From the NCBI RefSeq assembly GCF_008831285.2, contig NC_045138.2, forward strand, positions 8,277,205 to 8,337,204: a DNA stretch of 60,000 nt, in the 5' to 3' direction. A program made the translations under genes and the position numbers. Origin of the DNA: Nymphaea colorata (lineage: Eukaryota > Streptophyta > Magnoliopsida > Nymphaeales > Nymphaeaceae). Below the pieces are notes generated by a model. That model had not been told where the DNA came from. It saw only the letters and a program-made list of their open reading frames with translations, and ran no database searches. Shown here piece after piece: positions 1 through 12,600 of the stretch (the stretch's first letter is position 1; each line of letters opens with the position of its first letter).

Positions 1-115
1 AGCATTCTTTTGGGGGACACTACTATAACACTGCCCACTATCGACTCCTACAATTTTTTCTTTTGAATTTTGTAAGTCCTTAAAATTATTTTTTTGTCAA
101 ATAAATGCACGCTTC

Positions 116-117
<2 letters not shown>

Positions 118-157
<40 letters not shown>
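118..157. repeat. (AG)n microsatellite
   Basis: About 20 uninterrupted AG units. It lies inside duplication copy A, and the equivalent place in copy B (about 1832-1852) has only a short, impure GA tract. Confidence 0.95.
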
Positions 158-160
<3 letters not shown>

Positions 161-329
161 GACTAGAACATTCAAATAACATAAACTCATCCACTAACTC
201 TGTGATTGCTGTCATTTGCTAGCTTTGTTTAAAATAACAAAACAAGCAATTTACCTTAACAGGGCAAGGTCAAAGATGAATCCGTTATTAATATGAAAAA
301 GAAATTAAGAATGGAAAAGACCTTTCATT

Positions 330-570
330 AAGCTTGGCCACGGGGCCCGACCTGATACTTTACATCTGAATTCGGATTTGGCCTAGTTTGACCCAATTAA
401 AATAAAAAAACGTTTTCTAAAATTAAAAAAAAAATGTAAAATATATTTTTGATAATAAATATATTATTATTAAATAAAAATAATACCAAAAAAATAATCG
501 AGTTGAATCGGGCTTTATCCAGCCGGTCCCAATTCATTTTTTCAGGTCCGAATTGGAGCCCGATGTTCGT
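330..570. mobile_element. Possible small hAT-type MITE
   Basis: An AT-rich core is bracketed by GC-rich ends that read roughly as inverted copies: GGCCACGGGGCCCGACC on the left, and GGTCCGAATTGGAGCCCGATG on the right in pieces. This layout resembles short non-autonomous hAT elements with ends like GGGCATCGGGCC. No clean target duplication was found, so the call is tentative. Confidence 0.3.
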
Positions 571-1039
571 TCAAGAAACGTGCACCCATATGCTGAACTT
601 CTTTTGCCGGTGGGTGGAGCTCAACGAAGGTGTCCCAACTATTGGCATCTGACGGTCATAAGCGGCCGTGTGGCCCTCCATCCAAGTGGATGGAGCTCTT
701 GTTAGCACATCATTATTATATAAGTTTTGTCCATCTCCATGTGTCACATAAAAAGTTGGGAAGGTGGTGAGCTTACGTATCTCGTGCACAGCCTTTCACT
801 TTCATGACATGGAAAATTCCAGGCACTTTTTAGGCGAGTGGGAGTAAATATCAGCGCTTCACCTCTCCCAACCCAACCGTGGAGCATGCCAGAAAATTTA
901 AGACGAGGTATAAAAATATGGAATTTTTATGGGGTTGGTGTAGGCAACCATCCACATGTCCACACGTTTCTACATGCATGTGCAGAGATTGAATTTTGTA
1001 TTTCATTTTAAACAAGAATTGCATTTGATTGAGAATATC

Positions 1040-1715
1040 TCTGTATTTCATTATAGATTGGGAAATTGTATAAGATCCTTGAATTAATCTGAGATGGTAT
1101 TAATAATTGATCTTTGATTTGGTTCAAAAATTGGAGTTTCAAAAATTAAGAGTTTTGATAGGAAATTGAATTTTTCAATGGATTTACGATTTGAAATTAG
1201 ATTTTTAGATAGAATTTAAAGATTGATATTAGATTTTTGAATTGAACTGGGGATCAAAATAGGATTTTTGAAATTGAAAGCTTGTATTGGTAATTGAAAC
1301 GGTCTAGATCTTAGAAATTCCTGGAACTGAAACTTGTTTTTTAAACCAAATTTTGGTTGTAGACAATTAGATTTAGCTCTTAAAGATTGAAATTTTGAAG
1401 TTTGGGAATAGCTGGAAACAGACCAATATTTTGGGATTTTGAACTCGGTTTTTGAAAGTATTTAGAAAAACTTGATTTTATTTAGTTGATGAGTTTAAAA
1501 AATTGGATAGACTTGAAGGGGACCGGCTTCTACGTCGGTCCCCATGAAGGTTGACATATAACGTTGTGGGCAGTTTACAGAACCCCGGAAAATCTTAGTA
1601 CATGACGCTCCTTTTTGGCATTAGGGATAAACTATTGGCCCTTAATCACAATTTCTTTTTCATAAACTAAAATGAGATTTGGTTACTTTCCACAGCCTTG
1701 TTTCACGCGGCTTCC
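1040..1715. other. Non-coding AT-rich spacer with imperfect repeats
   Basis: Lies between the two duplication copies. The sequence is a loose patchwork of short phrases such as TTGAAATT, GATTTTTGAA and AGATTTTT. No gene, RNA or clear mobile element is seen. Confidence 0.5.
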
Positions 1716-1719
1716 ACTG

Positions 1720-2830
1720 AGAAGTGCCGACCAGCCGACTCTCTGCCGCTATGGACTCCTATAATTTTTCCTTTTGAATTTTTTAGGTTTTGAAATTACT
1801 TTTTTTATCAAACAAATGCACGCTTCAAAACAAGAAGAGAAAGAGAGAGGGGAGTGACTTTGAAGATCAAGGCATACGGAATATTTTTCAGGTAGTGTAA
1901 ACTCATGCACCGACTCTAAGATGGCTTTGATTTGCTATTCTTTTTTAAAATGATAAAAAACGAAAAATTTATCTTAAAAGCACAAGGTCAAAGATGACTT
2001 TACTACTAATCTGAAAAGTTAAAACATTTTCATTAGTCATTCCATGCCGAGGAGCGCATTCTCTTATACATTAGGACTGGAGACATCTACACCTAAACGT
2101 TCAACTCCAAGCTCCAGCTTCTTTTAGCCTGGTGGATGAACCAATCGCGAGACATGCTTAGGTGTAGGCGTCAGAATGTTTAGCATCTCTTGGCCATAAG
2201 TGGCTCTTTAGCAAGTGGATGGATTTCTGGTTGACTATTATATTATACAATTTTTACTTTTTTTCAGAGGAAAGTTAGAAATTTTTTTCATGGGCTTTAA
2301 ATATATAATTAACCAATTTTCAATTGACCATGAAATAATGACCCCAGTATCATAGACAGTCTTATATAACTATATAAGTCTTATATAACTATATATAAAT
2401 CCAAATTCACCCATAATCAACCACTAATTTAATTTTCCATATAATAAGCACATGGGGCATACGCCCCATGAAGCCCTTGTCGATTTTGTTCTGCAGATTT
2501 TTACCTTTGTGAAGTTACATATCTAGCGCATAGTTTTCGCTTTCATGACAAGAAAAATTGACCTTTAAGAGCTCTCAAAGACATTTTCCCAAAGAGTAAT
2601 ATTCTACTACTCGAGTGAGGGCCAAAACTTTTCAACTTTCTCAACAGAGGTAGAAAATTTAAGTTGAGGAGTACTAATTTAAAATCACTTGTATCTTTAG
2701 GAGAATTATTGTACATAAATGAGCAAAAAGTTAAACGTATTAATATAAAAATAAAGAATTTTTATAGGATTGGTGTAGGCAACTGCTTACAACTACCTAC
2801 ATATGACTCCATCAATGCATCCGCTTGCTG
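1720..2830. repeat. Diverged direct duplication, copy B
   Basis: Second copy of the block seen at 1-1000, offset by about 1.7-1.85 kb. The offset grows along the copy because of insertions. The long GA run of copy A is replaced here by a short GA-rich stretch near 1832-1852. No open reading frame with a recognisable product lies inside. Confidence 0.6.
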
Positions 2831-2859
2831 GCGGTAGACCCTTTTCCATTATTGAACAA

Positions 2860-3295
2860 AATTAAGTGTACTTCAAGATAAGGGTTAGCCCAAATACAAA
2901 ACTACCAGAAGATAGGCTAACCTTCACGGTAGCATAACCCAAGAGCTGACTTAGCTTTTCAAGAACAAAAATAGAGAACCTATAACATGATACTACGGAC
3001 ACAAAAAAAATCCCCACTATTTTGAACATTAGATTAGCCTGTATAAACAAACCAAGATCCACCATGGGTGCCCAAGCTCCACAGTGAGCCTACTCTCATT
3101 TCTAAGAAGGAATTCACCACCATTCCTGTAAGGCTCGACATTTTTGCAAGTGGGCCGGATTGGGTCCAGACCCAGACCCGAACCCACTTGCGTTAGGAGC
3201 CCGACGCGGGGACTCTTCTCCCTTGCCTCCCTCTTCGTCTCTTCCTCCGCTACGACCATGAAACAGGAGGCAGAGGTGTGGCAGCTGCATCGGAG
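2860..3295. other. No recognisable gene
   Basis: The only notable stretch is a GC-rich patch at about 3140-3215 with repeated CCCGA/CCAGACCC phrases. This looks like the subterminal region of some hAT elements, but no partner end or target duplication was identified. Confidence 0.4.
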
Positions 3296-3830
3296 GTGAA
3301 GGGCGGCGGCGCTCAGGTGAGTCTGTCGGTCTTCCTTGGCCTCTTCCTTCTTCCTTCTTCTTCCTTCTCCTTCTCCCTCCTTCGCAGCACTCTCGCCCCT
3401 CTGCCCACGCCCTTTCCTTCTCGCACGGCCTCCCTCCTGCGCAACCCTCTTCCTTCTCCATAAGCGCCCTCATTCTGCCCGCGCGCTCTCTCTGTTTCTC
3501 TACTCGAGCTCTCTCTCTCCCCGCCTCTTCTATCTCCTCCTTTCCATCTCCCCCATTTCCCTGCTCGATTCCCCCTCTTTGCTTGTCTCTCCCCTCTGTC
3601 AAAACTCTCTTCACCAGACTTCCCTCTCTGAACGCCCTCTTTCTCACGCACCCGCTCTCTCTCCCTCGCCACTCTCCTTCTCCTTCCCACCAGTTCACTC
3701 CTGCACGGTCCCTTTTGCTCTGCTACCCTCTCGTCTCCAGTCTCCTGCATCCTTTCCCCCCCTACCCAAACTCTGGTGGTCAGTCTTCCTCTCCTCATTT
3801 TCTATTTGTTTTCCCCTCTCACCTTCAACC
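3296..3830. repeat. Polypyrimidine-rich tract
   Basis: For more than 500 bases the + strand is overwhelmingly C and T, in non-repeating CTC/TTC/CCT runs, so the - strand is almost pure purine. Open frames run through it in several phases on both strands. That is expected from low complexity and lack of stops, so I do not call any of them a gene. It could be a degraded microsatellite, a pyrimidine-rich 5' leader of a lost gene, or a triplex-prone element. Confidence 0.7.
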
Positions 3831-3989
3831 GAACCTCATTCTCACGGCCGGATGCCTTTTTCTAACGACAGATTCCTCTTTTGACCTCTCTTTCGCTAAA
3901 TCTCACCCTATTTATGGGTGTTTGGTCGGTTTGCAGCTTGAAAACGCATCTTTCCCCTCGTACTAGTGAAATGAAGGCATTGGTGGTGA

Positions 3990-5900
3990 AGGCAATGAGC
4001 AATCACTGGCTTTGGTGCTCAATCAAACATTTGAGGTGGCTGCCGAGAACATTGCAGCAGTTTGGACACTAAGATTGGGGTGAGCAATGCTAATCGAACT
4101 TAAATTATTAAAAATTTATTGTTAGTGCATGTATAATTATTATTTGAGCATGTTAGACTCATGATTCGATGATTTAGAATGCATATTAGCAATGTTGCTA
4201 TTTTGAGGAAAGTTTATCACTATTTTGAGAATGGCGAAGATCTACGTGTGTCCATCTAGCATGTTGGGTTAATTTTTGAAGCGATTAAGAAACATGGTAG
4301 AGATTTGATGTGGTTGAGAAGATTTAGAACCCTTTTTGGGAACATGTGGCGCATGCTATTGTGAATGTGTGCATCATGGCGTTAGTTGAGAAAGAATATG
4401 TAAGTTGGGTGTAACTATTGGGTAGACGTCTCAACTATGAAAGCAAGGGAGAAACGTATTATGGATTGGTTAAATCGAAAGCTCGAAACATAAGTCATTT
4501 AGTCAAAGGAAGAGACCTATTGGAGGGCTTTGTGGGTCGATACTATCCGTCGACACCCTTTTCAGGCGTTGACCCATGCCTCAATTATTTATTTTATACT
4601 TGTCTAGATTGTAAAGCGAAGTGAGTAGAGAACTTATCACTTGTTTATGTTTGTAGGTACACCGGACACATTCAGTATGGGCAATAACTCACGAAGTGAA
4701 CCAACTTGCATATGCACTTCGCGAGTGCACCTATACCTCAAATTGCCTCCCAATGAGGGCTACACATATAGTTACCCGTATGGGCAATAACTTGCGAAGT
4801 GAACCAACTTCATGAGTTAGCCGGTCATTTTGTGAATGTGCTTTCATAATGATAAGTAAGAAAGAATAAGATATGAGAGGCCAGTGGGTTGTGGCAATGT
4901 ATTTGGTAGTTACCATAATTGTGAATGCTAAGCCTTCTATTGTTTTTCTTTTTCAGTTTTTTGTGGATCTGAGGCAGCAAGTTGATCAGGTGGCTTTACT
5001 CACAGCCTACTGGGAAGGTTTTGGGTCTATTGTAGTGTCGACACGTCTTGTTTTGATCTTATTGATGTCTTATTTTTGTTAGGCATCAATATTGTGGTTT
5101 TGGGACATTTTTGTCATATGGGTTATCAAGAAATGTGAAGTGATTTTGTATGAACAGGAATTATTTATATAATGAAAAGTTTGCCCCCATTGTCTTTGAA
5201 TTGGATAGCTTCTTTTCTTTTGAATTGTTGTGTTGTCTCACCTCAATGTTTTATATTTTAACAAAAAACAAAATTATTTGAGGGTCAAAGGGTTGGAGGG
5301 TGACAATTGCCCCTGTACTCAAAATCTAAAGTTGTATCGGGATGTAGATGACAAACTATACCATCAATTCAACATCAGCATCATGTTGAAGCTGGTTATG
5401 GGCATGAAATTTCATGCGAGCATGGTTACTGATGAAAACGCCCCTATTTAAATAGAAAAAAGCACAGAAAATAAAAAAAAAAGTAAAAAAAACGACATTT
5501 TTTTTCAAGCAGTTCAAAAATGTCTCATTTTTTCCTTTGGGGTATATATTTTAATTATGAGAATGTTCTCATTTATGTGATGATGTGAAGACCATGACAC
5601 ATGCATATAGAAGGGTTCAATTTGTCACTTGTTGCAACATACTTCAAGAGTTGGTTGACTGGACAAGTATAATGTGATACACACGTGAAGAGTATTGACA
5701 TGTTAGTAGATGACACCAACTCCATGATTTTTGTCAACCTTCCACCTTCAAAGCGGGTGTCATGATTGACACATAAAGTTGCTGATCTATAGGTAATAGT
5801 TGATTGTTAATTATATGTTGAATGGTTCATTATTTGATGTTTCAACATTTCTTGTGTGTTTATTGTTCTTTGATGATGTTTGCAATGGATGTTTTTCATA
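3990..5900. other. No recognisable gene; one 33-bp direct repeat
   Basis: A phrase beginning GTATGGGCAATAACT occurs at 4676-4708 and again, with two differences, at 4778-4810. Small open frames in this stretch (for example 4418-4624) match no family I recognise and have no supporting splice or promoter context. Confidence 0.45.
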
Positions 5901-6058
5901 TATGTTGGTGATGTTAATTCTGTCAAGCAAGTTCAGTAGCTTTTTCAACATGCTTGTACACTTTTTGGATGAAAAGTTTTTCAACATTTTTTATTATTTT
6001 GGTTCATGCAGTTTAGTTGAAATGGTTGATATCGACATGTGCAATGATGGCGAAGAAT

Positions 6059-7400
6059 AACAGTGTTATTTGTTTTGGGTGTTTGTCTTCATCTTTTTTT
6101 TTGTTAAGACGATTACCTCAAACTAAGAGGACTGTTCATTCTTTTAGAGAACTTGGTCTTCTATTTGTTCAACTCATGCTTCAAGGTCATCATAGAAATT
6201 GTCTGGACTTGCTTTGTATGGATTGGCGCACATATATCACATTATGTAATACTCTAAGAACTAGGAATTTATTGGAGGATGCTCATGACATTAGTATAGA
6301 AGAACAAACAGCTATATTTTTATTGACCATTAGACATAATGAACGCAATCGTGTCACTTACAATACGTTTCAACATTCTGGACAAACAATAGGTAAATAT
6401 GTTAGTCTTGTCCTACTAGCAATATGTGTATTGAGTAAGGACTACATCTGGCAGCCCAACAATGAGATGCCAACTAATATTCGACTATCTGAACGGTTCT
6501 TTCCATATTTTCAGGTAATTTCATAACCATAAATTCACCATGTCACATGCAAGATATCTAATTTGCATATGTGCATATATGATTGTTTATGAGAAATTGA
6601 TGGCATCTATATACCTATATGGATCTCAACATCAGATCAAGCAAGATTTTCCAATAGAAAAGGAGTCATCTCTCAAAATGTCACGGCTGTAGTTGGATTC
6701 GACACTCAAATCCACTACGTCTTGGCAGATGGGAAGGAAGTACAACAAACTCAAGAGTATTATATAATGCACTTGATCATCCGACTGACCCATTTGTTGT
6801 GCCACAAGGTACGTACTTCCACCAAACATTGCATACATTTTTATTGACATACAGCAAGGTTTGAAGAATTTGTGTTCACTTGTAGAAAAATATTATCTTA
6901 TCAATAGAGGTTATCCAAACATTGTTGGTTTGCTAACACCTTATCAGAGGTATCATTATCATATGTCTGAGTTTAATGCACTTTGGCACGTACACCTAGA
7001 ACTCCAGAAGAATTATTCAACCATAGGCATTCAACACTCTGAAATGTAGCAGAAAGCACTTTCGGTAAGTTGAAAGGACAATTTCTAATATTGAAAATGC
7101 AAGTGCAATATCCATTCCAAAAACAAATTCAAATTATTTTTACTACATGTGTATTATACTACTTCATAATTGAACACAATCCAAATGCCGAGCAATTTTT
7201 TGATGAAGATGCTCCTTCGAATGATAATGGTTTTGTAAGCGAACCCAAAATTGCAAGACAAACACATCAACGAGGAAGCAACAATTCTATGGGAACAACT
7301 ATAACAACTCAAATGTTTACAGACTATCAATTGAATAGTAAGTTTATTTATCAATTGATTATATTTGCTTATGTATGTTTGACATCTATTTTGTTTTGAA
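6059..7400 (+). pseudogene. PIF/Harbinger transposase (HARBI1/ALP1-like), decayed
   Basis: Remnant of a DDE nuclease that cuts and moves PIF/Harbinger DNA transposons. A first open stretch (to 6526) carries the plant HARBI1-like N-terminal region: RTVHSF, then CLDLLCMDW, LEDAHDISIEEQ, and NIRLSERFFPYFQ. It stops at a plausible GT donor where plant homologues often have an intron. Downstream, in broken frames, come a DGIYIPIWIS block (first catalytic Asp), a QNVTAVVGFD block, and KYYLINRGYPN followed by LTPYQRYHYHMSEF. The family usually has DAGY in that last block; here the second catalytic Asp reads Asn. An ESTFGKLKGQF block (catalytic Glu) and a C-terminal block ending near 7215 (IIEHNPNAEQFFDEDA) follow. 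Internal stops and the lost Asp make it inactive. The terminal repeats of the element were not found. Confidence 0.85.
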
Positions 7401-9490
7401 TAGGATAACAAAGATGAAGTCTTGCCAGAAGTATTATATGATATTCGAAGGTAGGTAACGAGACATATATAATAGTTGGGAGTGGTGCCAACCTTTAGTA
7501 TATCGATAGAGGGGTGTCATCTTTAGATTGTTTGATACCTTTGAAGCAACATACTGTCACATGAATGAGTATCTCAACATGAAGTATGACATGCACATAG
7601 ATAGACCTACAGACATTGACACAATGGCATTGCAAAGCAAGAACTAAAAGATATGAAGTTTGTTGAACATAAGTGCAGCCGCAAATGTTGGATTACTTGT
7701 TTTGTGATTAACTATTTTCTTTGTTAGATCTGTACTCGTTAGACTCATATCCTAGATGGGCATGGTCTATCGTACTTGAACTAACAATATTGACACTAAC
7801 TCCTATGTTGAACATTGCTAAGTTTTGGTTGTGATTACATGGTTTGTTGGTCTTCAAACATATTGTATAACTTTGGTACATGTTTATGTATGTTATGCCT
7901 ATAAACTATGATGTGCATGGTAATTGGTTATGTATTTTGTTTTGTGGATATGTATTGTTAATTTGCATTTAGTTATATTGAATGACAGAACTTTTAGAAA
8001 TTGGTGAAAATTGTTAGGTTGATTCTTCTCTACTTTTGGTTATTGTCTCACTATTGATTCTAAATTGACGTGGCATGTATGCTTGAAGCAATGTTGGCTT
8101 TTGCCCTCTAATGAATGCATGAAAAAATAGGACTTCCTTTATTTTGGTTTAATATGCCAATGTTGGCTTTGCTCTTTTGATTAATGCATCAAACCAATTT
8201 GTGCATAATGCTATTTTGCAACTTTACTATCTTTGGTGGTAATGGTGATGATGGTGGTGAAACATTTTGTCACAACATCTAGTCATTTACATGTGAAGGC
8301 CTTTTTTCACTGCCATCTGAATGGACTCCATTAATTATAGAGCTCTAGCTGCAGTTCTAATGCCTAGATTCTGCAGATGCTTGCTTGTAGTCATGGACAG
8401 GGAATGATTTTTTTTATCATCAGTGGACTTTGCATATACATTAATTTGACACTTTGCACAACAATCACCCGTGGCAGCTTTTTGTATGAACAGAGACATG
8501 ATGAAAAGCTTAAACAGTTGTGAACTTGTGATCTATTGGAACTTGTCTCACATCAGCATTTTTGACTTGATAATTGGTTGTTTCAGCTGAATGCCAATGC
8601 GTGGTCAATTATCCTAGTCTCAAAGCTCCAAATTTGGTTTTTCTCAATAAACGTAGCCTTTTGTCTTGTGAACGTCCCTGCAATTATTGTGAACATGGTT
8701 GCAATTATGGTGTCCTTTTGTGAACATCGTTACAATTATGTTCACCCAAATCTTGATGGTTTCGTGGGAATGCTCAAAATATTGGCGAAACAGTCATTAC
8801 CTGATTGTGTGGAAGTTCATATGAGAAAGAACCATAAGGAATCCTCACCATGCTGGATCTTTTTCCCATCGGTGTCAATTTTTCTGGCCTTCAATAGTAA
8901 ACTCAATCTCTTTGTTTATATTTTTCTTGCCCTTTTTAATTGTTGTCTCTTTTTTTATAAGAGATTCTCTTTTATAAGTAATGCCGATGATCAGACAAAA
9001 ATATGCTTTGTTTTTTTTTTTTATATATCCGATTTTTTTGTTTACATGTTTTTCAGAGTTCATATATGCTTTGCGGATTTATAATTAAGGCATATGGTTG
9101 ATGACATGAACAATGCAGCAAAAAAGAGCATTATCCGTGAAAAGTTCAATGCAACAGTCAAATATTTTATCCACGAAAATTTTTTCGCGTCCAACAGTCA
9201 CCATCTTGGAACATCCATTCTCTTTTAAGGCTTCGTGATATTACCTACAGGCGTGTTTGACAGGGGAACACGCTGTCACGACACCTTGTCCACCGCAATT
9301 TTTTTTTTTTTGTCACATCCCCATGGATGCGGTGCTACAATGGTGAAAAGACGTCGATTAAACCAGCCGAGTCGCTCTGCCGCAAACAAGCAAAAGCCTT
9401 CTTACGCGACATGTCACCCTCCGGGACACCCTGCAGTGGCATTGCCGTAAATCGTTAGCTGGAAAAACGCTTGGAAACCTGCATATATTA
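7400..9490. other. No recognisable gene
   Basis: This is probably the 3' remainder of the Harbinger element followed by unassigned DNA. Two similar phrases (ATGTTGGCTTTTGCCCTC and ATGTTGGCTTTGCTC) near 8090 and 8158 suggest a small old duplication. A 168-codon open frame at 8578-9084 is rich in Phe, Ile and Val and has no recognisable domain; I do not call it a gene. Confidence 0.45.
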
Positions 9491-9503
9491 TATTCAAATG
9501 ATC

Positions 9504-9637
9504 TAGGGATAAGAGTGGGTATATATATATGATAGTTTTTTTTATAATAAATTTATATATTTTAAATATTTTTATTAAACTAAGTCAGGCTGAATGCAAA
9601 CATTTTGGTTGATGGGACATTAATTTAATTAAAGGGC

Positions 9638-9710
<73 letters not shown>

Positions 9711-9870
9711 AACCAAATATATGAAATTAATTAGATAAAATAAATAAAGTTTGTGAGGGTGGTGCGGTAACTGTCTACACTAACTACCATGTAACTCTGC
9801 CAACTGGTTGAAACTTAGGTTCAAGCTTGACCCACAACCACAAGCCACCGATCAGCACAATGCCCACCCT
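9504..9870. mobile_element. hAT-type MITE
   Basis: The left end begins TAGGGATAAGAGTGGGTAT. The right end, read on the other strand, begins AAGGGTGGGCATTGTG. This is the same style of end as the element at 19289-19604. It has no coding capacity. The core contains a long AT microsatellite. The 8-bp target duplication is not clear. Confidence 0.5.
9641..9707. repeat. (TA)n microsatellite
   Basis: About 33 uninterrupted TA units inside the MITE at 9504-9870. Confidence 0.95.
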
Positions 9871-10544
9871 TAATTGAAAATCATATATAAATAAATAAAT
9901 TATTAGATTAAGCATTGTATGATACATAAGTTTTGTAGGACGGTACAGATAACTGTCAATGTAAATTGGGTATCTTTCATTTTAAATGCTGCTTCTAATT
10001 ATAAAGTAGCAGGAATCCATTCATATGATGTAATTTTGTAAAATAAATAGGTTGTACATTGCAAAAAAATGTAAATCTAAAACTTATGACGTAAAAATGG
10101 AACCAAGACGTTCCGGCCTAGGTTCGGGTGCCTTGACCCAGTCTAGTAAGAGGATAACGTCCAAGTTCAGGCCACATGATCGTCGCTGCATGCTTGGACA
10201 ATAAGAAAGCAAGTAGATCAGGTCGTGTAACTGACACTTCCTCCAAATGAATGAACATGGAAGTCGAAACTCACTCTCTAATTAAAATGTTCATCCGTAA
10301 CAAGCCATACACATTTATGGGGCCGAACATAATAGGTATAAGCATAAAGGCTATTACGTCTTGCCGAACAGCACACGCACATGACACCGTCGTCGATAGC
10401 ATCGACAAACCATATTGAATGTGTTCACCTCAAACATTATTTTAATTCACGTTCGTCGAGTCAAAAATTTGTTTTGAGTAGGTTCCATTAAAATTTCTAA
10501 ATTTTAATTCATGAATAGGTTGAAATTAAAATTTGTAAATGTTA

Positions 10545-10662
10545 ACAAGAGTCAAAATAATATTTTTATTTTTATATAAAACAAGTAAATTTTTTAAAAT
10601 TTATATTTGATTTTTTTAAAAAAAATAAGATAGTGTCAAGGCCCCCTTGGCTCTGCTCCTCT
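10545..10662. mobile_element. Short MITE family M1, partial copy
   Basis: Carries the conserved internal phrase TTTTATATAAAACAAGT, then the AAAATTTATAT stretch, and a right end CCTTGGCTCTGCTCCTC. All of these match the fuller copy at 21070-21262. The left end is not recognisable. Confidence 0.5.
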
Positions 10663-10664
10663 GT

Positions 10665-12600
10665 GTGTAAGGGTCTCCAATATGCATCAAAGCTATTCCT
10701 CTTAGCAGATTGAGTTGGGTGTGCCCTTAGGTGAGTAATAAGAGCAAGAAGATATTTAAGTAATTTTTTAAATATGATTTTTTTTATTTTTAGTTTTTAA
10801 TTTTTATTTTTTATTTTTTATTTTTGTCTTCACAAATTTTTTTTATGTGTGAATTGAGGGTATTTTTGTCATAACCTGCACAATTTCATGCACTAGTATG
10901 ATGCATATAGCTAGGTTTGGCCATCTAGTGCCAGTGCATGTTTATGTTAGGAGTGTTGTGCGCAGTTGATTGAATTAGTGGATTGGTGAAAATTTGATCA
11001 TCATTTTGATTTATGCATGTGATACTTTTTTTTTTCATCATCAATTTGATTTATGCAGGTGATACTTTTTTGAATTGCAAATGATAAATGCATAGACTTA
11101 TGAGTGTCCTACTCCTGCTCAAGTTTCAAAGCAACCGTGATGACCCCGTAGACAATAAAAAGAGGAAAAAACTTCAGTGTCTTTGGGATATCACTTGGTC
11201 ATGAACTCTATAAATATTGGTGTGTATCCACCTCAAACTCATTTTAGGAGAAATCAAAATGTTTGGAAAGTTTATGCATGAGAGACCACGGATCCAACTA
11301 GTGCCTTTGGCTCTGTATTACTTTTTTTTTTTTTTTGCAACAAAGCACGAGCAATGTGAAGAGTTGAAGTCCCTACTTGTCTTTAATGTCTACAATTGTG
11401 GTGAAACATGATATGGATAGGGGCAGAGGGCTAAAAATTTTTCATGAGAACAGCCGAATTAAAGTTACTAAATAAATTCTAACATTAATTTTTTTTTTAG
11501 GTAGAGCTAGGGTCCTGGAGCGTCCAACCTTGATTCCGCCCTTGAACATGGGAACAATTCAATTTAAAGCAGATCGTGGTGTAGCCATAATGCCTAGGCC
11601 TAGGGGGCATGGGCATTCAAGCTTGTATGGAATCGAGCTAGCCATGCGTGCCTTTTTACACCACTAGCCTTTGCTTTGTCACAAGAGGAAAGCAAAATTG
11701 ATTCCATAAAATTAATAAAAATAATTTACAAATTATCGATTTTTCAGTAACAAAATCATGTACTTGCAACGCCTGTTATGACGTTAATATATGTTCTAAA
11801 AACATCATAATCTTATTTTCAAAAAATATGCGACAGATATCAATATCATTTTTACGTCCAAGAATCATATTTTAGATGACATCATGTTTCCGATTTTACA
11901 TTATGGAGCGCCCACCGTTTTTCAACATCTAATACTTATAGATGCCCATTATTTTTCAAGGTCGTCTACCAGAGAGTGGAAAAGTACTACAAGTTGGAGC
12001 GTTGGCCGATCTATTAAGGGAGCCAAATAAAATATGCAATATAGAATCATGTCTAAGGCGCCTGTAAAATGGTATGTTTAAGCTCTAAATTTTAAGTATT
12101 CAAATACTGTTCAAGCATCTAAATACAAAGAACCTAAACAAGAATGAATTTTTTGTTGTTCATTTACAAGTCAAGCACTTTTCTGGGAGAAAATTAAATT
12201 AGTGACAAACAAAAGGGCGAAGAAAAAAATCAATGTTATACTTGTATCAAAATTCTTAGAGGTTGTTTGTCTATAAGAATTAAGAATCTGATCTAAAAAT
12301 TGTGACATATTCATCGAATAGAGTTTCATAAAATCTTTAAAGTAGATCCTCCGCAGTTTTCTTTTATCATAAAACATAAAAACACAAGAGGTACATGCAA
12401 ATGGATATCTAATCTATACATCAATTGAAAACATTGAGAAAAATAATAAAAATTTACTAAAATACATCAAGTTTTGTGATATAATAAAAGCGTGCCTAAG
12501 ATTGCATTTCTTCAACTACCTGTTTGTTTTCCATATAGTTGAAGTATACTAATAAGAAGATCCAAAACTTACATGCATATTTGAAATCGGTCAATAAAAA
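10665..12600. other. No recognisable gene (apart from the MITE at 11417-11545)
   Basis: AT-rich DNA. Near 10990-11070 a phrase (CATCATTTTGATTTATGCA and a close copy, CATCAATTTGATTTATGCA) is duplicated about 46 bp apart. No coding region, RNA gene or transposon protein is seen. Confidence 0.45.
11417..11545. mobile_element. Short MITE family M1, internally deleted copy
   Basis: The left end ATAGGGGCAGAGGGCTAAAA is followed by the phrase GCCGAATTAAAGTT shared with the copy at 21070. The right end CCTTGATTCCGCCCTTG is an imperfect inverted copy of the left end. The usual TATAAAACAAGT core is missing. Confidence 0.5.

Larger units (their letters stand above)
1..1000. repeat. Diverged direct duplication, copy A
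   Basis: This segment is recognisable again at about 1720-2830, in the same order and orientation. Shared blocks include the stretch ending in ATGCACGCTTCAAAA (before the GA tract), the phrase CAAGGTCAAAGATGA, the block around AAGTGGATGGA, the phrase CTTTCATGACA, and the block with TTTTTATGGGGTTGGTGTAGGCAAC. Indels separate the blocks. Identity by eye is roughly 70-75 percent, so the duplication is old. No coding sequence is supported in it. It could be a tandem duplication of intergenic or promoter DNA, or two remnants of one long repeat such as an LTR pair. Confidence 0.6.

Noticed and set aside
3114-3884. Several overlapping open frames of 120-190 codons on both strands
   Set aside because: They lie in a polypyrimidine/polypurine tract where stops are rare in every phase; the predicted proteins are low-complexity (Ser/Pro/Leu or Glu/Arg/Gly) with no domain.
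8578-9084. 168-codon open frame on the + strand
   Set aside because: Hydrophobic, Phe/Ile/Val-rich composition typical of AT-rich chance frames, no domain, no splice or promoter context.
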